The notes: generated by a model from the letters alone, not told the origin. Positions 54,347-63,163 are shown, counted from the first letter of the stretch. The stretch: DNA of 64,000 nt from Mucilaginibacter auburnensis (GCF_002797815.1 NZ_PGFJ01000001.1:124001-188000); one strand, 5' to 3'. Translations and numbers: made by a program.

Positions 54347-56485
54347 ATGCATAAATTTATACTTAAACCTTTTTTTCTTATTTGCTTAGTTTTTTGGTGT
54401 GCGGGCAGTTTTGCGCAGGTGGTGATAACTGATAGCACTGCCAACCTGTTTATAGGTAAAAGCATCTACATTTTACAGCCTCAAACCGAGCTTTCATTTA
54501 ATCAGGTAGCGCAATCAAAGGATTTTAAAAAGTATAACGCTAAAATTCCTAATCTCGGCCTGGCAGCAAACAGTGTTTGGATAAAGTTTACCGTACACAA
54601 TCAAACCGAAAATCCGCGCTTGCTACTTGACGTTGCCTATCCTATACTTGACGAAGTGGAGCTATTTTCACCAGACAGCTCTTTGGCATATACCAGCCAG
54701 CTGTTTGGAGAGATCAGGCCTTTTAAAGAACGGACCTACGACCACCCTAATTACATATTCAACATCAACGTAGCTCGAAATACAGAGAAGACCTATTATT
54801 TACGCATTAAAAGTGCTGAGCAACTAATATTGCCAATATCCATAAGTCACCCGGCATCGCTGTGGCAGGCGTTAAATCATGAAAGCGTACTATCCGGCTT
54901 GTTTGTTGGTGCTTTCGTTATCATGTTTCTTTACAACCTGTTTGTATTTTTCTCAGTTAAAGATGTAAGCTACTTATATTATGTAGTTTACGTTGCATGT
55001 GTTGGCCTTACACAAATAGGCATAAAGGGCTTTACATTTCAGTATCTCTGGAGCAACTCGCCGGCATTTGAGGTAAAAAGCGTGGTATTGTTTGCCTGTG
55101 TTGGCGCTATAGCTGCCATATTATTTACGCAAACCTTCCTATCTACACCTATGCGGGCACCACGTTTTAACAAGGTGCTGATCTTTATCAATGTATTGCT
55201 GGCATTATCTATCATTCTTACAGTAATAGGAAAAATACAGGTTGGCTTCCAGTTAATGCAGATGTCAACTACGCTGTTTGCATTCAGTTTGATCATTGTG
55301 TCAGCCATAGTTTTGGCCGGTGGTTATCGCCCCGCACGCTTTGTGTTATTGTCATGGTCGGTATTGCTTATAGGAGCCATCATATTCGCCTTGAAAGATA
55401 TTGGCGTTTTACCTTACAACACCTTTACCAGCAATGTTATGCAAGGTGCATCAGTAATTGAGATGGCCTTACTTTCATTCGCCCTTGCCGACAGGATCAA
55501 CATTTTTAAACGCGAGAAAGAAGCGTCACAGGCGCAAGCGCTAAGCATTGCCAAAGAAAACGAGCGCATTATACGCGAGCAAAACGTTATGCTGGAAGTG
55601 AAGGTAACAGAACGGACACAGGAGTTAAATCAATCATTAGTAGACCTTAAACAAGCCCAGTCTCAATTGGTTGAGGCCGAAAAAATGGCGTCTTTAGGTC
55701 AGTTAACCGCGGGCATAGCGCATGAGATCAATAACCCTATCAACTTTGTATCGGCCAACGTAAATCCGTTAAAACGCGATGTCGAAATTTTACTGGATAC
55801 CATCAACACCGTTGAAAACATTGGCCTTTCAGACCTTTCAGCAGAAGAAAAACAAAAACAAATTGCCGACTATAAAGAGGAACAAGACTTTGACTACCTG
55901 TTAATTGAAATTGACCATCTGCTAAAAGGAATACATGAGGGCGCAACGCGCACCGCTGAAATTGTTAAGGGGCTACGCATATTCTCCCGCCTTGATGAGG
56001 ACGACCTTAAACTGGCTGATCTGAATGAAGGGCTGGAGTCAACCATGATAATTGCCAACAATTTGCTTAGCAGTAAAATAAAGGTGATAAAGCTTTACGG
56101 GCAGCTACCTTTGGTTGAATGCTTCGCGGGCAAATTGAATCAGGTATTTTTAAATATCATATCCAATGCAGCTTATGCCATCACCAAAAAATTTGATCAA
56201 AATGATGGCGGTGAGCTTACGCTTCAAACTCTTTTGGATGGAGACGAAGCTGTTATCAGAATAAAAGATAATGGCATAGGCATGAGTGAAGAAACCAGGC
56301 GGAAAATTTTTGAACCGTTCTATACTACCAAGGATGTAGGCGAAGGCACAGGCCTCGGCATGTCAATAGCTTACAATACTATCAAAAGGCATAATGGTAA
56401 ACTAATTGTAGAGTCAGCACCGGGAGAAGGTGCAGAATTTATCATTCGTATACCGGTAAACTTTGACAGATCTGCAGTTGAATAG
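54347..56485 (+). CDS. 7TMR-DISM sensor histidine kinase
   Basis: This 712-residue protein has a signal peptide, an extracellular 7TMR-DISMED2-like domain (about 30-165), seven membrane helices (about 180-385) and a coiled coil (about 395-445). The HisKA region is GQLTAGIAHEINNPINFV with His 459, followed by an ATPase domain (NIISNAAYAI, DNGIGM, GEGTGLGMSIAYNTIKRHNG). It should sense a carbohydrate-like or lipid-like ligand at the cell surface. No response regulator is encoded next to it. Confidence 0.9.
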   Translation: MHKFILKPFFLICLVFWCAGSFAQVVITDSTANLFIGKSIYILQPQTELSFNQVAQSKDFKKYNAKIPNLGLAANSVWIKFTVHNQTENPRLLLDVAYPILDEVELFSPDSSLAYTSQLFGEIRPFKERTYDHPNYIFNINVARNTEKTYYLRIKSAEQLILPISISHPASLWQALNHESVLSGLFVGAFVIMFLYNLFVFFSVKDVSYLYYVVYVACVGLTQIGIKGFTFQYLWSNSPAFEVKSVVLFACVGAIAAILFTQTFLSTPMRAPRFNKVLIFINVLLALSIILTVIGKIQVGFQLMQMSTTLFAFSLIIVSAIVLAGGYRPARFVLLSWSVLLIGAIIFALKDIGVLPYNTFTSNVMQGASVIEMALLSFALADRINIFKREKEASQAQALSIAKENERIIREQNVMLEVKVTERTQELNQSLVDLKQAQSQLVEAEKMASLGQLTAGIAHEINNPINFVSANVNPLKRDVEILLDTINTVENIGLSDLSAEEKQKQIADYKEEQDFDYLLIEIDHLLKGIHEGATRTAEIVKGLRIFSRLDEDDLKLADLNEGLESTMIIANNLLSSKIKVIKLYGQLPLVECFAGKLNQVFLNIISNAAYAITKKFDQNDGGELTLQTLLDGDEAVIRIKDNGIGMSEETRRKIFEPFYTTKDVGEGTGLGMSIAYNTIKRHNGKLIVESAPGEGAEFIIRIPVNFDRSAVE

Positions 56486-56487
56486 CA

Positions 56488-56519
56488 TTGGCTGTGTTCA
56501 ACATAATTTTTTATCTTTG
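56488..56519 (+). promoter_or_regulatory. trhO promoter (TTG, 21-bp spacer, TATCTTTG)
   Basis: TATCTTTG at 56512-56519 matches the -7 consensus exactly, and TTG at 56488-56490 lies 21 bp upstream, the expected Bacteroidota spacing. The leader to the ATG at 56561 is about 35 bases. Confidence 0.65.
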
Positions 56520-56560
56520 CGGCATCATTTAACACCGTTTGCAGCGGTATCAATGTTGTT

Positions 56561-57514
56561 ATGGCTAAATACAATACACTACTGTACTATTGTTATTCAA
56601 CAATAGCTGATGCGGAGCAATTTGCTGCCGATCATTTAAAATTTTGTAAAAGCTTAGGGCTTACCGGTCGCATTATAGTTGCCGACGAAGGTTTGAACGG
56701 CACAGTTTCGGGCACTGCCGAGGCATGTAAGGCTTACATGGATGCTGTACATGCCGATGAGCGCTTTGCCGGTACAGAATTTAAAATAGACGAGGTAGAT
56801 ACACCTTCGTTTGTAAAAATGCACGTGCGCTACAAATCTGAGATTGTGCACTCGGGCCTGCGTGATCCTAACATGATCAATCCGCAGAAACAAACCGGCA
56901 AACATCTGGAGCCTGTAGATTTTATGGCCATGAAGGATGATGAGGATGTGGTGATATTAGACGTGCGTTCTAATTACGAACATTCTTTAGGCAAGTTCAA
57001 AAATGCCATTACGCTGGATATTGAAAACTTCCGCGATTTCCCGGAGAAGATCAATGAGCTTGCCAAATACAAAGACAAGAAGATATTAACTTACTGCACA
57101 GGTGGCATAAAGTGCGAAAAAGCCTCAGCACTTTTATTGCACGAAGGTTTTAAAGATGTATACCAGTTGCACGGTGGCATTATTAAATACGGAAAAGAAG
57201 CCGGTGGTAAAGATTTTGAAGGGAAATGCTACGTGTTTGACAACCGACTTTCTGTAGAGGTGAACAGCGTTAACCCCACAGTTATATCAACCTGCTACAA
57301 TTGCGGAAAGGTAACGGATAAGATGATCAACTGCGCCAACCCTGAGTGCAACGAACACTTTACCCAGTGCGATGAGTGTGGCACCGCTATGGAAGGTTGC
57401 TGCAGCGATGCCTGCCAAAGCCACCCACGTAAACGTGTTTACGATGGCAGCGGCTACTATGTGAAGGTTCCGCAGCCGGTTAACATAAAAAACAAAAAGG
57501 TAGAGCTGGCTTAA
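56561..57514 (+). CDS. trhO: tRNA uridine(34) hydroxylase, rhodanese family
   Basis: This 317-residue protein has the YceA/TrhO layout: an N-terminal ferredoxin-like domain (FCKSLGLTGRIIVADEGLNG), a rhodanese domain with LTYCTGGIKCEKA (active Cys 179) and a Cys-rich C-terminus (CYNCGK, then CDECGTAMEGCCSDAC). It hydroxylates U34 of certain tRNAs. An exact Bacteroidota promoter precedes it, so it is likely transcribed separately from the kinase gene. Confidence 0.92.
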   Translation: MAKYNTLLYYCYSTIADAEQFAADHLKFCKSLGLTGRIIVADEGLNGTVSGTAEACKAYMDAVHADERFAGTEFKIDEVDTPSFVKMHVRYKSEIVHSGLRDPNMINPQKQTGKHLEPVDFMAMKDDEDVVILDVRSNYEHSLGKFKNAITLDIENFRDFPEKINELAKYKDKKILTYCTGGIKCEKASALLLHEGFKDVYQLHGGIIKYGKEAGGKDFEGKCYVFDNRLSVEVNSVNPTVISTCYNCGKVTDKMINCANPECNEHFTQCDECGTAMEGCCSDACQSHPRKRVYDGSGYYVKVPQPVNIKNKKVELA

Positions 57515-57526
57515 GCTTTACCTTTT
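57495..57526. terminator. Bidirectional hairpin inside two gene ends
   Basis: AAAAGGTAGAGCT (57495-57507) and AGCTTTACCTTTT (57514-57526) form a 13-bp stem with one G-T pair. The stem overlaps the last codons of trhO and the end of the convergent VOC gene. Confidence 0.7.
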
Positions 57527-57887
57527 ACCATTGCATCACCCTTATACCTATCTGCCCGTCAAGCATGGCAAATTCTTTGGCACCCCAGGGTCGTAATGTA
57601 ACCTTATCTAAATTAGGGTGAAGCAAACCGGGGAAAGCTGAAACCACCTTTTGGTATACTTCATCAATATTATCTGTTTCCAGGCGCAACTCGGGATGAT
57701 TGTTGTGGGCGTGATGCATATTCTCAAATATCATTAATTTCAACTGCCCCTGTTCAACCACGCAAAACGGATTAGGCCCTTCCAATTCCTGATGCCCCAT
57801 GGTAAATCCAAGGCAATCAATAAAAGTTTTAAGCGCTATGTTGATGTCGGCATAAAACAGGCTGGGTACCAGTTTAGTAAAGTTCAT
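57525..57887 (-). CDS. VOC-family (glyoxalase/bleomycin-resistance-like) protein
   Basis: This 120-residue protein is a paired beta-alpha-beta domain: LVPSLFYADINIALKTF at the start, then TDNIDEVYQKVVSAF and WGAKEFAMLDGQIGIRV at the end. VOC proteins bind metals or antibiotics or catalyse glyoxalase-like reactions. The substrate is not readable. It stands alone, converging on trhO. Confidence 0.85.
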   Translation of the reverse strand: MNFTKLVPSLFYADINIALKTFIDCLGFTMGHQELEGPNPFCVVEQGQLKLMIFENMHHAHNNHPELRLETDNIDEVYQKVVSAFPGLLHPNLDKVTLRPWGAKEFAMLDGQIGIRVMQW

Positions 57888-57959
57888 GGTCGGGTTTTTT
57901 TATAAAGATAAAAACACCTGCGCTAAACATCAACTCGTTATACATTCACCTTAATAAAT

Positions 57960-57967
57960 TACTTTTG
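57960..57967 (+). promoter_or_regulatory. -7 promoter box (TACTTTTG)
   Basis: TACTTTTG matches TAnnTTTG and lies 11 bases before the ATG of the M15 peptidase gene. The -33 element is not evident. Confidence 0.4.
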
Positions 57968-57978
57968 ACAAACTGCTT

Positions 57979-58740
57979 ATGAAGACAGCCTGCCTGGTAT
58001 TTATCTCGATATTTCCTTTCCTTCTTGGAGGGCAGGAAAGCGTGCCTGATGGCGCACAAAAACTAATGAGGTATTACCCATCTGTAATTGCAGGTTTTTC
58101 CGATAACCACCTCATTTTATCAGACGGCACTAAACTGCTTTGGGATGATGGCATCAAAGGTAAAACACCTCGGCAATTGCTGGAAACCCCCGACGTTGAG
58201 GATATGTTCACCCAAACTTACAGCAAAGGAGCGCTGAATACATCACCGCAAAAAAACCATGACCCCGGTCGTATTAGAAACGAACAGCTCTTTAAAAAAC
58301 TTTATGGCGATACGCGTTCGGCAGTAAATAGAGAGTTGGTTCAAATTACCTGGTGCCCAAAACTGGTTGGTCAAAAAATTACTGTTACCCGTCTTCATGG
58401 CGTTGCCGAACAGTTAAAAAAGGTATCTGAAGAACTGGATAAGCACCCAGAGCTTAAAAAGTATCTCACCAACATTGGCGGTACTTTTAACTGGCGCTAC
58501 ATTAATGGCACAAAACGACTGAGCACGCACAGTTTTGGCACAACCATAGACATTAATACTGCCTATTCTGACTATTGGCAATGGACGTGTAAGTGTACTG
58601 CTGAAGATGCCAAAGTAAATTACAAAAACCGCATACCACAAGCCATTGTTGATGCGTTTGAAAAGCACGGCTTTATTTGGGGTGGCAAATGGTATCATTA
58701 CGATACCATGCACTTTGAATATCGCCCTGAATCGTTGTAA
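57979..58740 (+). CDS. M15-family D-Ala-D-Ala-type metallopeptidase
   Basis: This 253-residue secreted protein has a signal-like N-terminus and a zinc peptidase domain. The ligands are His and Asp in LSTHSFGTTIDINTAYSD and the final His in WYHYDTMHFEYRPE. It should cleave cell-wall peptides. DUF4846 follows after 24 bp and is likely in the same operon. Confidence 0.88.
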   Translation: MKTACLVFISIFPFLLGGQESVPDGAQKLMRYYPSVIAGFSDNHLILSDGTKLLWDDGIKGKTPRQLLETPDVEDMFTQTYSKGALNTSPQKNHDPGRIRNEQLFKKLYGDTRSAVNRELVQITWCPKLVGQKITVTRLHGVAEQLKKVSEELDKHPELKKYLTNIGGTFNWRYINGTKRLSTHSFGTTIDINTAYSDYWQWTCKCTAEDAKVNYKNRIPQAIVDAFEKHGFIWGGKWYHYDTMHFEYRPESL

Positions 58741-58764
58741 ATTACTTCAACCAACTAACCTGAC

Positions 58765-59526
58765 ATGAAATATCTTTTCGCCCTGCTGTTACTGCTGCTC
58801 TACCCGCCGGTTGCAGATAATGTTACTACCAGGTTTCCCGCTCCCGCAGGCTACACCCGTCAGAAAAATGAACCCGGCAGTTTTGGAGAATGGCTGCAAA
58901 AGGTGCCGCTTAAACCTGCAGGCACGCCTACTAAAACTTATAAAGGCGACATAGCCCGTACTGATGCTTACACAGCTGCTGTTGCCGATGTTAGCATAGG
59001 CAGCCAGGACCTGCAACAATGTGCCGACGCGGTTATGCGGCTCAGGGCCGAATATTTGTATCAAAAGAAAGACTACAATAATATTTCATTCAATTTTGTA
59101 AGTGGCTTTAAATGCGATTACAATCACTATGCAAACGGCTATCGTTATAAAAATGGCAAATGGGTACTTACAGCCGGAAAAGATTATACTTATCCAGCTT
59201 TTTTGAGGTATATGAACCTGGTATTTAGCTACGCCAGTACTTTATCATTAGAAAAGGAATTGCAGCCGGTTAAAAATACCGACGAGATAAAAGCAGGCGA
59301 TGTTTTCATCAGGGGTGGCTCGCCGGGGCACTGTTTTATTGTGATGGATGTTGTTGAGAACAGCAACCATCAAAAGCAATTTTTACTGGCACAAAGCTTT
59401 ATGCCTGCTCAAAACATACAAATATTAAAAAGTGAAGGATCACCGTGGCTCAGCATGAACAGGCAGCCGGTTATTTACTACGGCGAATTGGTCAAGCCAC
59501 AGTATTTAAGGAGGTTTGTTGAGTAG
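58765..59526 (+). CDS. DUF4846 family secreted protein
   Basis: This 253-residue protein has a signal peptide and the family pattern RFPAPAGYTR, VSIGSQDLQQCADAVMRLRA and AGDVFIRGGSPGHCFIVMDV. The last stretch, with Gly-His-Cys, looks like part of a catalytic or binding site, but I do not claim an enzyme. It follows the M15 peptidase, suggesting a cell-wall-related job. Confidence 0.82.
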   Translation: MKYLFALLLLLLYPPVADNVTTRFPAPAGYTRQKNEPGSFGEWLQKVPLKPAGTPTKTYKGDIARTDAYTAAVADVSIGSQDLQQCADAVMRLRAEYLYQKKDYNNISFNFVSGFKCDYNHYANGYRYKNGKWVLTAGKDYTYPAFLRYMNLVFSYASTLSLEKELQPVKNTDEIKAGDVFIRGGSPGHCFIVMDVVENSNHQKQFLLAQSFMPAQNIQILKSEGSPWLSMNRQPVIYYGELVKPQYLRRFVE

Positions 59527-59536
59527 AGATTAGTTA

Positions 59537-59593
59537 ATTGGTGATTAGAGATTAGTTTTATGCAACAAAAACAACTAATCTCTAATCACCAAT
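59537..59593. terminator. 21-bp perfect hairpin between convergent genes
   Basis: Arms 59537-59557 and 59573-59593 pair over 21 bp without mismatch, with a 15-nt loop. AGAGATTAGTT also occurs twice directly. It lies between DUF4846 and the PfpI-like gene. Its length is unusual for a simple terminator. Confidence 0.7.
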
Positions 59594-59603
59594 CTCCTAT
59601 TAA

Positions 59604-60155
59604 CTAACCCACATGCACACCTTCTGCAATTTCTTCAATCATTTTTCTGTTGAAGGCAGGCAGGTCATCAGGGTTGCGACTGGTAACTAAGCCATTGTCA
59701 ACTACAACTTCCTCATTTATCCAGTGCGCACCGGCATTTTTAAGATCGGTTTCTAATGATGGATAAGAGGTTAATGTGCGTGCACCTATCATTCCTGTCT
59801 CTATCAGCAATTGCGGCCCGTGGCAAATAGCTGCTACTGGTTTACCTTCATCTAAAAACGCCGATACAAATGCAACCGCTTCCTTATTCTGACGCAACTT
59901 ATCGGGGTTAAGCACACCGCCCGGCAGCATCAGCGCATCGTAATCATCTGGACTTACCGCGCTTAGTTCTTTGTCTACATCAATTTCAATTCCCCAGTCG
60001 GTATGGTTCCATGCCTTTATTTTTCCGCTCTTTGGCGATACTACATCTACGTGCGCTCCGGCTTCTTTCAAAGCTTCTAACGGACTTGTCAATTCCACCT
60101 GCTCAAATCCTTCTTCTGTAAGGATGGCTACTTTTTTATTGCTTAACGATGCCAT
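59604..60155 (-). CDS. DJ-1/PfpI-family glutamine amidotransferase-like protein
   Basis: This 183-residue protein has the DJ-1/PfpI fold: VAILTEEGFEQVELTSPLEA, the nucleophile elbow AAICHGPQLLIETG with Cys near residue 106, and the Glu in EEGFEQVE. Members act as glyoxalase III/deglycases, chaperones or proteases; which applies here is unknown. It is on its own and ends near the long hairpin. Confidence 0.9.
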   Translation of the reverse strand: MASLSNKKVAILTEEGFEQVELTSPLEALKEAGAHVDVVSPKSGKIKAWNHTDWGIEIDVDKELSAVSPDDYDALMLPGGVLNPDKLRQNKEAVAFVSAFLDEGKPVAAICHGPQLLIETGMIGARTLTSYPSLETDLKNAGAHWINEEVVVDNGLVTSRNPDDLPAFNRKMIEEIAEGVHVG

Positions 60156-60273
60156 AATCTTCTTCTTTAATTATAGTTTACAAAAATTTATTTTCTGTTA
60201 ATATAATTACAGGTAAACAAGTATATGGTTTTAAAGAAGTGATATTCTGCAACCATTACTGACAAAATTTTGC

Positions 60274-60373
60274 GGGTGGCTCTTATTGGCTCTTGGTGGC
60301 TCTTGCCTGCTCTTAGTGGACCACGGTGGCTCTCAGGGCTCCCGGTGGTTCACCCGGACCAGAGCCACCACCT
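60274..60373. repeat. Degenerate tandem repeat of GGTGGCTCTT ending in an inverted copy
   Basis: About six imperfect copies of a 10-base unit (GGTGGCTCTT; for example 60295-60304 and 60325-60333). The last part reads AGAGCCACC (60361-60369), the exact complement of GGTGGCTCT at 60325-60333, so a hairpin can form. The region is GC-rich compared with its surroundings. Confidence 0.6.
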
Positions 60374-60454
60374 ACCTTAATGTGCTCAAAATCCACCAAA
60401 CGCTCGCCAAACTATATTTATCATTAGCATGACATAACCTGCCCGCACTTTTGC

Positions 60455-60462
60455 TAATTTTG
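60455..60462 (+). promoter_or_regulatory. mrp -7 promoter box (TAATTTTG)
   Basis: TAATTTTG matches the -7 consensus and lies seven bases before the ATG. The transcript start would fall on or next to the start codon. The -33 element is not evident. Confidence 0.4.
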
Positions 60463-60469
60463 TTCCACG

Positions 60470-61561
60470 ATGACAAACCTCACCCGCGAAACAGTTTTAC
60501 AGGCTTTAGGCAACGTTGAAGAACCCGATCTGAAAAAGGACCTGGTTACTTTAAACATGATACAGGATATTGAGATTGATGGTAATAAGCTCAGCTTTTC
60601 GGTTATACTAACCACACCGGCATGCCCATTAAAATCATTAATTGAACATGCCTGTCGCAATGCTATAGCCCACTTCATCAGTAAAGATGTGGAGGTAAGT
60701 ATTAACATGACCTCGCGTGTAACTACGCAAAAAAACACAGGCGTGCCGGGCGTTAAAAATATTATAGCGGTAGCATCAGGCAAAGGTGGTGTAGGTAAAT
60801 CAACCGTTGCGGCTAACCTTGCTTTGGGCTTGGCTAAAAGCGGTGCCAGTGTAGGTTTGATAGATGCTGATATTTACGGGCCTTCGGTACCTATCATGTT
60901 CGGTTTAGAAGGTGCTAAGCCACAAGCCAGCAATGTAAACGGCAAAACACGTATTGAGCCCATTGAGAAATATGGCATTAAACTACTTTCTATCGGTTTC
61001 TTTACTGACCCTAACCAGCCTGTGCCATGGCGCGGACCAATGGTATCAACCGCTGTAAAGCAGTTATTCAATGATGCCGACTGGGGCGATCTGGATTACC
61101 TGGTGGTTGACCTTCCGCCGGGTACAGGCGATATTCATATCACCATCACCCAAACGTTCCCTATTACCGGGGCGGTTATTGTAACTACACCGCAGAACGT
61201 AGCCCTGGCCGATGCTAAGAAAGGTATAGGCATGTTTTTAATGGATGCCATTAATGTGCCGTTACTGGGTATAGTTGAGAATATGTCATACTTCACCCCT
61301 GCCGAGCTACCCGATAACAAATACTACATTTTTGGACAAGGCGGTGGCAAAGGTTTAGCAGAAATATTGGAGGTGCCGTTTTTAGGTGAGATACCGCTGG
61401 TGAAAAGCATAAGCGACAGTGGCGATGCCGGAAAGCCTATTGTACTAGCGGATGAGCATGACCTGATGGCAAACGCCTTTACCGAAATGGCTAACCGCGT
61501 AGCGCAACAGGTATCAGTAGCCAATGCTATGGCTAATAGCGCTAAAGTTGTAAATAATTAA
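60470..61561 (+). CDS. Mrp/NBP35-type Fe-S cluster carrier P-loop ATPase
   Basis: This 363-residue protein has an N-terminal MIP18/DUF59 domain (about 1-80) and a P-loop with GKGGVGKST at 104-112, then DADIYGPSVPIMFG and VDLPPGTGDIHIT. It carries Fe-S clusters to target proteins. The CxxC near the C-terminus of E. coli Mrp is absent: ENMSYFTPAELPDNKYYIF follows instead. The NifU-type scaffold gene follows after 26 bp, so they form a pair. Confidence 0.92.
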   Translation: MTNLTRETVLQALGNVEEPDLKKDLVTLNMIQDIEIDGNKLSFSVILTTPACPLKSLIEHACRNAIAHFISKDVEVSINMTSRVTTQKNTGVPGVKNIIAVASGKGGVGKSTVAANLALGLAKSGASVGLIDADIYGPSVPIMFGLEGAKPQASNVNGKTRIEPIEKYGIKLLSIGFFTDPNQPVPWRGPMVSTAVKQLFNDADWGDLDYLVVDLPPGTGDIHITITQTFPITGAVIVTTPQNVALADAKKGIGMFLMDAINVPLLGIVENMSYFTPAELPDNKYYIFGQGGGKGLAEILEVPFLGEIPLVKSISDSGDAGKPIVLADEHDLMANAFTEMANRVAQQVSVANAMANSAKVVNN

Positions 61562-61587
61562 TAACTTTACTTTTTAAAACAGTAAAA

Positions 61588-61866
61588 ATGAGTTTGATAG
61601 AGCAGGTTGAAGCAGCATTGGATAGCATCCGCCCATATTTAGAGGCAGATGGCGGCAATGTTTCTGTGGAGGAAATAACTGCGGATAATGTGGTTAGGCT
61701 TAAGCTGTTGGGCTCATGCGGTTCATGCCCTATGAGCGTTATGACGCTTAAAGCTGGCATTGAAGGCGCAATAATAAAAGCAGTACCCCAAATTACTGCA
61801 GTTGAAGCCATTAACCTTACAGATATAGATGACCCAAACGCGGTTCTTCCGGAAAATTTACGATAA
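61588..61866 (+). CDS. NifU C-terminal-domain Fe-S scaffold protein
   Basis: This 92-residue protein is one NifU-type domain: IRPYLEADGGNVSVEEI, then GSCGSCPMSVMTLKAGIEGA with Cys 44 and Cys 47, the cluster site. It can receive a cluster and pass it to partners, likely through Mrp encoded just upstream. Confidence 0.93.
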   Translation: MSLIEQVEAALDSIRPYLEADGGNVSVEEITADNVVRLKLLGSCGSCPMSVMTLKAGIEGAIIKAVPQITAVEAINLTDIDDPNAVLPENLR

Positions 61867-61959
61867 TTGTTAATGATTTGTTAAAGTGGCAACATACTTG
61901 CTGCGGCTTTAAAACTAAAAAGTAATTTTATCCGTTTTACTGATAATTGGCTTGAGTAC

Positions 61960-62589
61960 ATGAAATACATCATCGGCATATTGCTCCTCATTTGTTGCAT
62001 CAACGCATCAGCACAAACTGCTGAGCGCCCGTTGCTACAGTTTAGTGGCGTGGTACGCAATGCCGATAATAAATCAATTGTGCCTTACGTAACAATTACC
62101 AACCTCACTACCGGTAAAGAAGTTGGGGCGGCTAACTACGAGGGCTACTTTTCTTTTGTAGCGCACGAACAGGACAGCCTTAAATTTACCAGTGTTGGTT
62201 ATTTTGCTACAACCGTTGTTATTCCTAAAGACATAGGCAAAAAAAGCTTGATAGTGGAGATATTTATGCGGGCCCAGGTGGTAAACCTGCCTGTTGTTCG
62301 TATTTTCCCATGGGCCACTACTGATGAGTTCAGGCATGATTTCCTGACCATGAAAATTGCTGATGATGAGTTGGAGATAGCCCGTAAAAACTTAAGCGCG
62401 TCGTCAATAGCTACTTTAAAGAGAACTTTACCATTAAGCGGTTACGAAAGCTTTAATGCTCAGGATAAGCACAATACGTTGGTAAATTCGCGCGCATTTA
62501 CCAACCCTTTACTTAACCCAATGGCTTGGGGCAGCCTGATACGCGATATTGCAGCAGGCGATAAAGCACGAAAAGAAGATAGCAACTAA
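61960..62589 (+). CDS. Carboxypeptidase-like regulatory-domain protein
   Basis: This 209-residue secreted protein has a signal peptide (LLICCINASAQ). One CarboxypepD-reg-like domain covers about 28-110 (QFSGVVRNADNKSIVPYVTI and KFTSVGYFATTVVIP). Such domains are the N-terminal module of TonB-dependent transporters, but here there is no barrel. It may be a free-standing surface module. A C-terminal helical part follows. Function is unknown. Confidence 0.78.
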   Translation: MKYIIGILLLICCINASAQTAERPLLQFSGVVRNADNKSIVPYVTITNLTTGKEVGAANYEGYFSFVAHEQDSLKFTSVGYFATTVVIPKDIGKKSLIVEIFMRAQVVNLPVVRIFPWATTDEFRHDFLTMKIADDELEIARKNLSASSIATLKRTLPLSGYESFNAQDKHNTLVNSRAFTNPLLNPMAWGSLIRDIAAGDKARKEDSN

Positions 62590-62598
62590 ACTATCTTC
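62575..62598. terminator. Short hairpin spanning two convergent stop codons
   Basis: GAAGATAG (62575-62582) and CTATCTTC (62591-62598) pair around an 8-nt loop. The hairpin covers the last codons of both convergent genes, with a pyrimidine-rich stretch to the right. Confidence 0.5.
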
Positions 62599-63163
62599 CC
62601 TTCTTTACCGCCGGAAATTTCATTTTATATTCCACCTTCACCATTCCGCGCGAAATATCATTCAATCTTTTTTCCAGTAATCGCTTGCGTAATGGGCTTA
62701 GCTTGTCGGTAAACAATTTACCTTCAATATGGTCATATTCGTGTTGGATAACACGGGCGGCTAAGCCTGAAAATGTTTCTTCGTGGTGTTTCCAGTTCTC
62801 GTCGTAATAAGATATACGTACAGTTGATTTACGCATCACATCCTCTCGTATCTCAGGAATACTCAAACAACCTTCATTAAAAGCCCACTCCTCACCGGTT
62901 TCTTCTAAAATATTCGCGTTGATAAAAACTTTTTTGAAATCCTTCAGTTCGGGCTCATCGTCATCAAAAGGGGTAGCATCAATAACAAACAAACGCATGC
63001 TCATGCCCACCTGGGGAGCTGCCAAACCTACACCGCGGGCGCTATACATGGTTTCAAACATGTCGGCAACCAGTTCTTTAATATGCGGGTATTCAGCTGG
63101 TTCTATCGCCGTTGCTTTTTGGCGTAAAACCGGGCTTCCGTAAGCTATTATAGGATATTTCAT
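62591..63163 (-). CDS. def: Peptide deformylase
   Basis: This 190-residue enzyme removes the formyl group from new proteins. The three motifs are present: GVGLAAPQVG, EGCLSIPEIR (metal Cys) and QHEYDHIEG (HExxH). It is full length. It converges on the CarboxypepD-like gene, with the stops one base apart. Confidence 0.96.
   Translation of the reverse strand: MKYPIIAYGSPVLRQKATAIEPAEYPHIKELVADMFETMYSARGVGLAAPQVGMSMRLFVIDATPFDDDEPELKDFKKVFINANILEETGEEWAFNEGCLSIPEIREDVMRKSTVRISYYDENWKHHEETFSGLAARVIQHEYDHIEGKLFTDKLSPLRKRLLEKRLNDISRGMVKVEYKMKFPAVKKGR

Larger units (their letters stand above)
60156..60469. other. Intergenic region with GGTGGCTCTT tandem repeats and the mrp promoter
   Basis: 314 bases without a gene, holding the divergent promoters of the PfpI-like and mrp genes, the degenerate tandem repeat at 60274-60373 and the mrp -7 box. 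No ORF could be supported. Confidence 0.5.

Noticed and set aside
60274..60373. The tandem repeat as part of a coding sequence
   Set aside because: Stops and inconsistent frames interrupt all readings, and the unit length of about 10 bases would shift the frame.
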